From NCBI GenBank assembly GCA_003152255.1, contig PLZT01000580.1:6833-24005 (forward strand): DNA of 17,173 nt, in the 5' to 3' direction. The translations under genes and the position numbers were made by a program. The notes below the pieces were generated by a model. That model saw nothing but the letters and a program-made list of their open reading frames with translations. It searched no databases and was not told the origin of the DNA. This document shows, in pieces, positions 12,947 through 17,173 of this stretch (within the stretch, counting starts at the first letter, position 1; every line of letters begins with the position of its first letter). Origin of the DNA: Methylocystaceae bacterium. Lineage in GTDB: Bacteria; Pseudomonadota; Alphaproteobacteria; Rhizobiales; Beijerinckiaceae.

Positions 12947-13833
12947 GCTTGCTCCATTCGCTGGAAGGCCGTCCAGGCGGCGTCGAAGCGCCGCAGATTT
13001 TCGTCCGTATAAGCGACATAGTCGAAATCGATCGTCGACCTTTGCTCCGAGACCATGCTCCACATCGCCTCGCGCAGCAGCGACGCGCAGAGCATGGCGT
13101 GAAATTTTCGGCGCAATGCGTCGGTGACCGGCGCCTCGAAATAAGCGCTCAGCATCGCATCGTTGTCGCCCGCGTTGAAACCATTGTTCGAGGAAAGGCC
13201 GCCAAGATCGAACAACGGCGTGTTCCAGCCGGCGTAATCCCAATCAACCAGCCACAGGCGCTGGCCGTCGTCGATGAAATTGGCGGCGAGCAGATCATTA
13301 TGGGCGAAGACGAGATCGATCGGCCCCACCGCCCGCTCCAGCGCCTCGGCGGCGCCAAGAAAAAGCGGTAGGCGCGCCGCCATGCGGCTTTGGTCCTCGG
13401 CGAGCGTATGCGCGTAATCGCGGATGATGTGGAAGACGTTGAAGGCCAGTGTCGGACCGCGCAGATGCATGGCGATTTCGCGGTGGACGCGCTTGACCAG
13501 GGCGACGCAACGGTCGCGGTCGGCGCGCACATCGTCGGGGCCGTAGCTGTGTCCGGCGATATAGTCGAGGACGAGGACGGAGGGCGCGGTGTAAAGCACC
13601 TTCGGTGAAATCCCCGCCTCGCCTGCCGCCCGGGTCGCCGCGAGTTCATTGAAGCGCATGACCCCATGAACAGGGATATCGCCGCCAAACCGCACGACGG
13701 CGCGGCGCTCCGCATCCGTCACGAGATAATTTTTATTAGTGATGCCGCCGAGCAAGGGCTGGATATCTATCCCGCCGTTCCAGATCGGAAGGGCCCGTAT
13801 GACCGTCTCGGGATCGGATGCGCTCAAGGCCAT
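12943..13833 (-). CDS. Choline/ethanolamine kinase-like phosphotransferase (APH fold)
   Basis: 296 residues. The nucleotide-binding lobe includes LLGGITNKNYLV (27-38), typical of the choline kinase/LicA group. The catalytic Brenner motif AHNDLLAANF is at 177-186 (Asp180 the expected base), and the metal-binding DWDYAGWNTPLFDL is at 197-210. The family phosphorylates choline, ethanolamine or related amino-alcohols with ATP; some members phosphorylate other small alcohols. It is the first gene of an operon with the dimethylglycine-dehydrogenase-like enzyme, joined by an ATGA overlap. That is an unusual partner for a phospholipid-pathway kinase and suggests a catabolic or salvage substrate. Start ATG 13833 gives a family-length protein. 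Confidence 0.85.
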   Translation of the reverse strand: MALSASDPETVIRALPIWNGGIDIQPLLGGITNKNYLVTDAERRAVVRFGGDIPVHGVMRFNELAATRAAGEAGISPKVLYTAPSVLVLDYIAGHSYGPDDVRADRDRCVALVKRVHREIAMHLRGPTLAFNVFHIIRDYAHTLAEDQSRMAARLPLFLGAAEALERAVGPIDLVFAHNDLLAANFIDDGQRLWLVDWDYAGWNTPLFDLGGLSSNNGFNAGDNDAMLSAYFEAPVTDALRRKFHAMLCASLLREAMWSMVSEQRSTIDFDYVAYTDENLRRFDAAWTAFQRMEQA

Positions 13834-13955
13834 GCCGGCTCAACCTTCTCGCAAGGACAAGGCAGACTATAGCGGCGCGGCGGGGTTGGCCAGAGGCTTA
13901 AGCTACGAGCGGAGTCGCGATCCCGCGCTCGTCGTAGGCTCGCGCGTCCTATCGC

Positions 13956-14264
13956 CTAAATCACGTTCGACAAATCGCGCCGACCGTCGACGACGCGCAC
14001 GATCTCGACCCAATCAACCGGGCCGTCGTCCGTGTCGGGATGCGTTTCAAAGAGAATGAGATACGGCCCCTCGACCAATACCCGCGCGCGCGGCTGAATA
14101 TCAGGGCGACGCGGCCCAAGTCGAGGGTGATGAGCCAGTTGGTCTATCCGCGCGCCGATGGCGCGCACGACCCGTGTCGCGGCGTGGGGATTGTCCGCGG
14201 CTATTGTCAACCAGATATCTTCCAAATCCTGCTCTGCCGCAGGCGATTGGGAGACGTGGCTCAC
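13956..14264 (-). CDS. parE: ParE/RelE-type toxin
   Basis: 102 residues from GTG 14264. It contains SPAAEQDLEDIWLTIAADNP at 7-26 (the first helix of the ParE fold), IDQLAHHPRLGPRRPD (about 40-55) and a final WVEIVRVVDGRRDLSNVI strand/tail characteristic of ParE_toxin proteins. The family poisons DNA gyrase (ParE) or cuts ribosome-bound mRNA (RelE); the 'HPRLG..RPD' and 'VDGRRD' blocks favour ParE. The gene follows the antitoxin with a 15-base gap that contains AGGAAG and GAAGG as ribosome binding sites. No frameshift is seen, so the toxin should be active. Confidence 0.85.
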   Translation of the reverse strand: MSHVSQSPAAEQDLEDIWLTIAADNPHAATRVVRAIGARIDQLAHHPRLGPRRPDIQPRARVLVEGPYLILFETHPDTDDGPVDWVEIVRVVDGRRDLSNVI

Positions 14265-14279
14265 AGGGCCTTCACTTCC

Positions 14280-14537
14280 TTAAAGCCGCGCCCTCGCGGC
14301 CGCGAGCGTGCGCTCGACATCGAAAGGCTCCGCCGGCCCGCTCGCCTTGCCCTCGTCCCAAAGTTTGCGTAGCCGCTTCACTTCTTCCTGGCGAAGTTCG
14401 CGCTTGAACTGCCAGTCGCGGACGGCTTCGCGCACGATTTCGCTCGTGGTCGCATATTCGCCCGCTTCGACGGCTGCCTTTAGGGCGGCAAGCTGCCCCC
14501 CCGTCAGGGCGACGCTGACTTTCTGGATATCGGCCAC
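14280..14537 (-). CDS. parD: ParD-like antitoxin (ribbon-helix-helix, CopG/ParD group)
   Basis: 85 residues from GTG 14537, which has GGAG 7 bases upstream (14548-14545 on the minus strand). An alternative ATG at 14567 would add ten residues and lies inside the operator palindrome, so the GTG is preferred. Residues 1-45 form the ribbon-helix-helix: [20 protein letters not shown] then [15 protein letters not shown], the classic ParD order. The Arg/Lys/Glu-rich C-terminal half ([18 protein letters not shown]) is the toxin-wrapping tail. It should neutralise the ParE encoded next and repress the operon. The pair sits between choline-kinase and eutBC genes and is the only accessory-type module in that half of the window. 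Confidence 0.85.
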   Translation of the reverse strand: MADIQKVSVALTGGQLAALKAAVEAGEYATTSEIVREAVRDWQFKRELRQEEVKRLRKLWDEGKASGPAEPFDVERTLAAARARL

Positions 14538-14566
14538 GGCGCATCTCCAATCGTCTCTAAGGCGCA

Positions 14567-14589
14567 TTCTTGCTACTTGGTAGCAAGAA
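14567..14589. promoter_or_regulatory. Palindromic operator of the ParDE-like operon
   Basis: TTCTTGCTAC, spacer TTG, GTAGCAAGAA: perfect 10-base arms, 30 bases upstream of the antitoxin GTG. Position and symmetry fit autoregulation by a ribbon-helix-helix dimer, as in the parDE and relBE families. The nearest eutB start is 107 bases away on the other side, so it could also affect that promoter. Confidence 0.65.
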
Positions 14590-14695
14590 AGTCCATTGAA
14601 AACCCCACGCGGGCGGCAAAAGCATTCTTCGGTTGGCTGGAGCCGCGCGGCGCCATAGTTTTACCACGCCGCGCCTTTCCTCGCCCCGACAGGCC

Positions 14696-16081
14696 ATGCC
14701 CATGTATGCGACAGCAATTCGCGGAACCCGCTACACATTCCCCGACCTGAAATCGTTGATGGCCAAAGCCACGCCCTTGCGCTCCGGCGATTGCCTCGCG
14801 GGCGTCGCGGCGAAAAGCGCCGCGGAGCGCGTCGCGGCGCAAATGACGCTCGCGGATTTGCCTCTATCGACCTTTTTGCGCGAGGCGCTCGTGCCCTACG
14901 AGGAAGACGAGGTGACGCGGGCGATCGTCGACGGTCACGACGCGGCCGCCTTCGCGTCCGTCGCCAGCTTCACGGTCGGTGAATTGCGGGACTGGCTGCT
15001 CTCGGACGCCGCGACCGATGAAACGCTCGCCGCCTTGGCGCCAGGGCTAACGCCGGAAATGGTCGCCGCGGTCGCCAAGATTTCGCGCAACCAGGATCTG
15101 ATGGCGATCGCCGCGAAACGCCGCGTGGTGACGCGGTTTCGCGACACATTGGGGCTTCCCGGACGCCTCTCCTCGCGCATTCAGCCGAACCATCCAACCG
15201 ACGATCCCAAGGGCATTCTCGCGAGCGCGATTGACGGCCTGCTGCTCGGCAATGGCGACGCGGTGATCGGGATCAATCCGGCCTCCGACGATCCGCGGCG
15301 ATGCCACGAGCTTTTGCGGCTTATCGACGAATTGCGCGAGACGCTGGGCATACCGACGCAATCCTGTGTGCTGGCTCACGTCACGACGACGCTTCAACTG
15401 ATGCGGCGCGGCGCGCCGGTCGACCTCGTGTTCCAATCGATCGCCGGAACGCAAAGCGCCAATCGAAGCTTTGGCGTCGATCTCGCGCTGCTGCGCGAGG
15501 CCAATGATGCGGCGCTGGCGTTGCGGCGGGGAACCATCGGCGACAATGTGATGTATTTCGAGACCGGCCAGGGCAGCGCATTGTCCGCGGGCGCGCATCA
15601 CGGCTGCGATCAGCAGACGCTGGAAGCCCGCGCCTATGGCGTCGCGCGGCTGTTCAAGCCGTTGCTGGTCAACACCGTCGTCGGCTTCATCGGCCCGGAA
15701 TATCTCTTCGACGGCAAGCAGATCATCAGAGCCGGCCTAGAGGATCATTTTTGCGGCAAGCTGTTGGGCCTGCCCATGGGATGCGACGCTTGCTACACAA
15801 ATCACGCCGAGGCCGATCAGAACGACATCGACGATCTGCTGACTCTGCTCGCCGTCGCCGGCGTCAATTATGTGATGGGCGTTCCCGGCGCGGACGACAT
15901 CATGCTCAATTACCAGAGCACGTCCTATCATGACGTGCTCGCGGTTCGCCGCATGTTGGGACTGGCTCCGGCGCCGGAATTCGCGCAATGGCTTGAGAGC
16001 ATGGGCGCGATGGACGAGCACGGTTCGCCAAAACCCCAGGCGCTGCCCGCCGCGGTCCTGCCGCTGCTCGCAAAGGCGTGA
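14696..16081 (+). CDS. eutB: Ethanolamine ammonia-lyase large subunit
   Basis: 461 residues from ATG 14696; ATG 14702 (MYATAIRG) is equally possible, since neither has a strong ribosome binding site. It aligns along its length with EutB from memory: TPLRSGDCLAGVAA (about 27-40), VPYEEDEVTR, GDAVIGINPASDD, PTQSCVLAHVTT, QSIAGTQ, YFETGQGSALSAGAHHG, NTVVGFIGPEYLFDG, IIRAGLEDHFCGKLLG, MGCDACYTNHAEADQND and GADDIMLNYQSTSYHD. The family uses adenosylcobalamin to convert ethanolamine into acetaldehyde and ammonia. The downstream eutC starts three bases after the stop. No eutA reactivase, eutE, shell-protein or permease genes are in the window, so this is a non-microcompartment type common in Rhizobiales, presumably supplying nitrogen. 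Confidence 0.96.
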   Translation: MPMYATAIRGTRYTFPDLKSLMAKATPLRSGDCLAGVAAKSAAERVAAQMTLADLPLSTFLREALVPYEEDEVTRAIVDGHDAAAFASVASFTVGELRDWLLSDAATDETLAALAPGLTPEMVAAVAKISRNQDLMAIAAKRRVVTRFRDTLGLPGRLSSRIQPNHPTDDPKGILASAIDGLLLGNGDAVIGINPASDDPRRCHELLRLIDELRETLGIPTQSCVLAHVTTTLQLMRRGAPVDLVFQSIAGTQSANRSFGVDLALLREANDAALALRRGTIGDNVMYFETGQGSALSAGAHHGCDQQTLEARAYGVARLFKPLLVNTVVGFIGPEYLFDGKQIIRAGLEDHFCGKLLGLPMGCDACYTNHAEADQNDIDDLLTLLAVAGVNYVMGVPGADDIMLNYQSTSYHDVLAVRRMLGLAPAPEFAQWLESMGAMDEHGSPKPQALPAAVLPLLAKA

Positions 16082-16084
16082 ACG

Positions 16085-16873
16085 ATGACCGAGACTCTCC
16101 CGGAAATCCGCGACAAACTGGCGAGTTTACGCGCCGCGACGCCAGCGCGCATTTTTCTGCCGCGCGCCGGCCTGGCCTTGAGGACACATGCCAATCTGCA
16201 ATTTCAACTCGATCACGCCGAAGCTCGCGACGCTGTTCACGAGCGCCTCGATGTTGAGACGCTTATCGAGGCGCTGCGGTCGCGCGGTCTCGAAGTCCTT
16301 CGCCTCGCCAGCGCCGCGCCGGATCGCCGAACTTATCTGCTACGCCCCGATCTTGGCCGCAAACTCGACGAAGCGTCGCGCGCGCGTCTCGCGAGTTCGG
16401 CGGGCGATTATGACATCGCGTTCGTTATCGCCGACGGTCTTTCCGCGCGCGCCGTCTCCTCCCATGCGATCGCTTTGCTGGACGAAGCGATGCCGGCGTT
16501 CCAACAAGGTTCATGGAAGCTCGCGCCCGTCGTCGTTGTCGAACAAAGCCGCGTGGCGATCGGCGACGAAATCGGCGAAATTCTGGGCGCTAGACTCGTC
16601 GCCGTGCTGATCGGCGAACGCCCCGGTCTTTCCTCTCCCGATAGTCTCGGCGTCTATCTAACCTTCGCGCCCCGCGTCGGCCGCAACGACGCCGAGCGCA
16701 ATTGCCTGTCCAATATTCGCTCGCAGGGAATGTCCTATTCGGAAGCCGCGCAAAGATTATTCTATCTATGCGGCGAAGCGCGTCGGCGGAATCTGACGGG
16801 CGTCGAATTGAAAGACGAGACGCCTCTCGCGAGGCGCGACGAATCGCCACGACTGGGCGCCTCGGAACGATAA
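16085..16873 (+). CDS. eutC: Ethanolamine ammonia-lyase small subunit
   Basis: 262 residues from ATG 16085, three bases after eutB. It has the EutC features RAGLALRTHANLQFQLDHAEARDAVHE (about 26-52), YLLRPDLGRKL (about 79-89), DIAFVIADGLSARAV, VVVEQSRVAIGDEIGEILGA, VLIGERPGLSSPDSLGVYLTF (about 181-201) and ERNCLSNIRSQGMSY. It forms the B12-contacting part of the EutBC complex. The final 25 residues are a charged, poorly conserved tail. Length is near the family norm. Transcription most likely comes from upstream of eutB; no B12 riboswitch is recognisable in the 100 or so bases before it. Confidence 0.95.
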   Translation: MTETLPEIRDKLASLRAATPARIFLPRAGLALRTHANLQFQLDHAEARDAVHERLDVETLIEALRSRGLEVLRLASAAPDRRTYLLRPDLGRKLDEASRARLASSAGDYDIAFVIADGLSARAVSSHAIALLDEAMPAFQQGSWKLAPVVVVEQSRVAIGDEIGEILGARLVAVLIGERPGLSSPDSLGVYLTFAPRVGRNDAERNCLSNIRSQGMSYSEAAQRLFYLCGEARRRNLTGVELKDETPLARRDESPRLGASER

Positions 16874-16946
16874 ATTGATCGCGAAGCCGTCGCCATGCTT
16901 GGCCCGGAGGCTCAACTCTTGAAGCGTAGCGAGTGCGCGAGCCCCG

Positions 16947-16973
16947 CGCCGCGGATGATTCCAAGGCGCGGCG
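16947..16973. terminator. Possible hairpin between eutC and the convergent MarR gene
   Basis: CGCCGCG (16947-16953), 13-base loop, CGCGGCG (16967-16973): perfect 7-bp GC stem that ends right at the marR stop codon. No U-tract on either side, so the call is weak. The remainder of 16874-16973 shows nothing else. Confidence 0.3.
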
Positions 16974-17173
16974 TCATTCCGGGTCAACGTCGAAGAGATT
17001 CAGGAAGGCGTCCTTGTTTTCCCTCAACCGCTCCAGATGCACCGTGGCGAGCTGCGCGAGGCGCCGATCGCCCGACGGCGTCATGATCACGAGCGATCGA
17101 CGACGGTCGGATGGATCGGTCTTGCGCTTGACCAATTTGGCTTGAACGAGACGCGAGACCAGCTCCGCGGCGC
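16974..17173 (-). CDS. MarR-family transcriptional regulator, C-terminal part (partial)
   Basis: 65 codons plus stop (TGA, read from 16976) enter from the right edge. AAELVSRLVQAKLVKRKTDPSDRRR reads as the end of the recognition helix and the beta-wing of a MarR winged helix (the D-x-R-x-R wing signature is DPSDRRR). Then come SLVIMTPSGDRRLAQLA and a long C-terminal helix (VHLERLRENKDAFLNLF) that would form the dimer interface. The start and the N-terminal half lie outside the window. MarR proteins usually repress neighbouring genes in response to small ligands; the target is not visible. It converges on eutC with a 100-base gap, so it is not in the same transcript. Confidence 0.8.
   Translation of the reverse strand, partial: AAELVSRLVQAKLVKRKTDPSDRRRSLVIMTPSGDRRLAQLATVHLERLRENKDAFLNLFDVDPE

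Overview
The window looks like a chromosomal segment of an alphaproteobacterial (type II) methanotroph, most likely Methylosinus/Methylocystis or a close relative. The strongest evidence is a full-length, 255-residue PmoC (particulate methane monooxygenase subunit C). Its metal-ligand positions, Asp129, His133 and His146, coincide with the numbering I recall for Methylosinus trichosporium PmoC. High GC content, Rhizobiales-like housekeeping proteins and frequent GTG/TTG starts agree with this.

Layout. (1) Positions 1-4489, plus strand: a tightly coupled operon. It holds the tail of a beta-ketoacyl-ACP synthase, two hotdog-fold dehydratase-like proteins, a short-chain reductase, a family-21 (ceramide glucosyltransferase-like) glycosyltransferase, a cellulose-synthase-like GT2 and an 11-cysteine mini-protein. 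Genes overlap or lie 1-4 bases apart. The content (condense, reduce, dehydrate, glycosylate) suggests a dedicated acyl chain built and then sugar-decorated at the inner membrane; the product is unknown. (2) 4602-5762: an Mrp/ApbC-type Fe-S scaffold ATPase with a His-rich linker, closed by a perfect 12-bp hairpin. (3) 5655-7254: a diverged duplication. The mrp tail, hairpin, spacer and the head of the downstream regulator gene occur twice, about 83-84% identical by hand alignment. The second copy carries an orphan pmoC (minus strand) inserted with its promoter region between spacer and regulator. (4) 7171-8163: an intact GlxA/AraC-type regulator divergent from pmoC, with an inverted repeat between them.

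(5) 8179-9499, minus strand: panC and a gamma-glutamylcyclotransferase-like gene as a two-gene unit. (6) 9587-9676: tRNA-Ser(UGA). (7) 9923-13833, minus strand: a choline/ethanolamine-kinase-like protein translationally coupled to a dimethylglycine/sarcosine-dehydrogenase-like FAD+GcvT enzyme, followed by a small flavodoxin-fold protein. (8) 13956-14589: a ParE/ParD toxin-antitoxin pair with a 10-bp-arm palindrome at its promoter. (9) 14696-16873: eutBC, B12-dependent ethanolamine ammonia-lyase, with no microcompartment, reactivase or aldehyde dehydrogenase genes in view. (10) 16974-17173: the C-terminal end of a MarR-family regulator on the minus strand.

How the parts fit together: regions 7 and 9 both concern small amino-alcohols and methylated amines, split by the toxin-antitoxin module. 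Region 3 is the most unusual structure, because it appears to record how an extra pmoC entered or left this locus. No CRISPR array, insertion sequence, transposase or integrase was seen.
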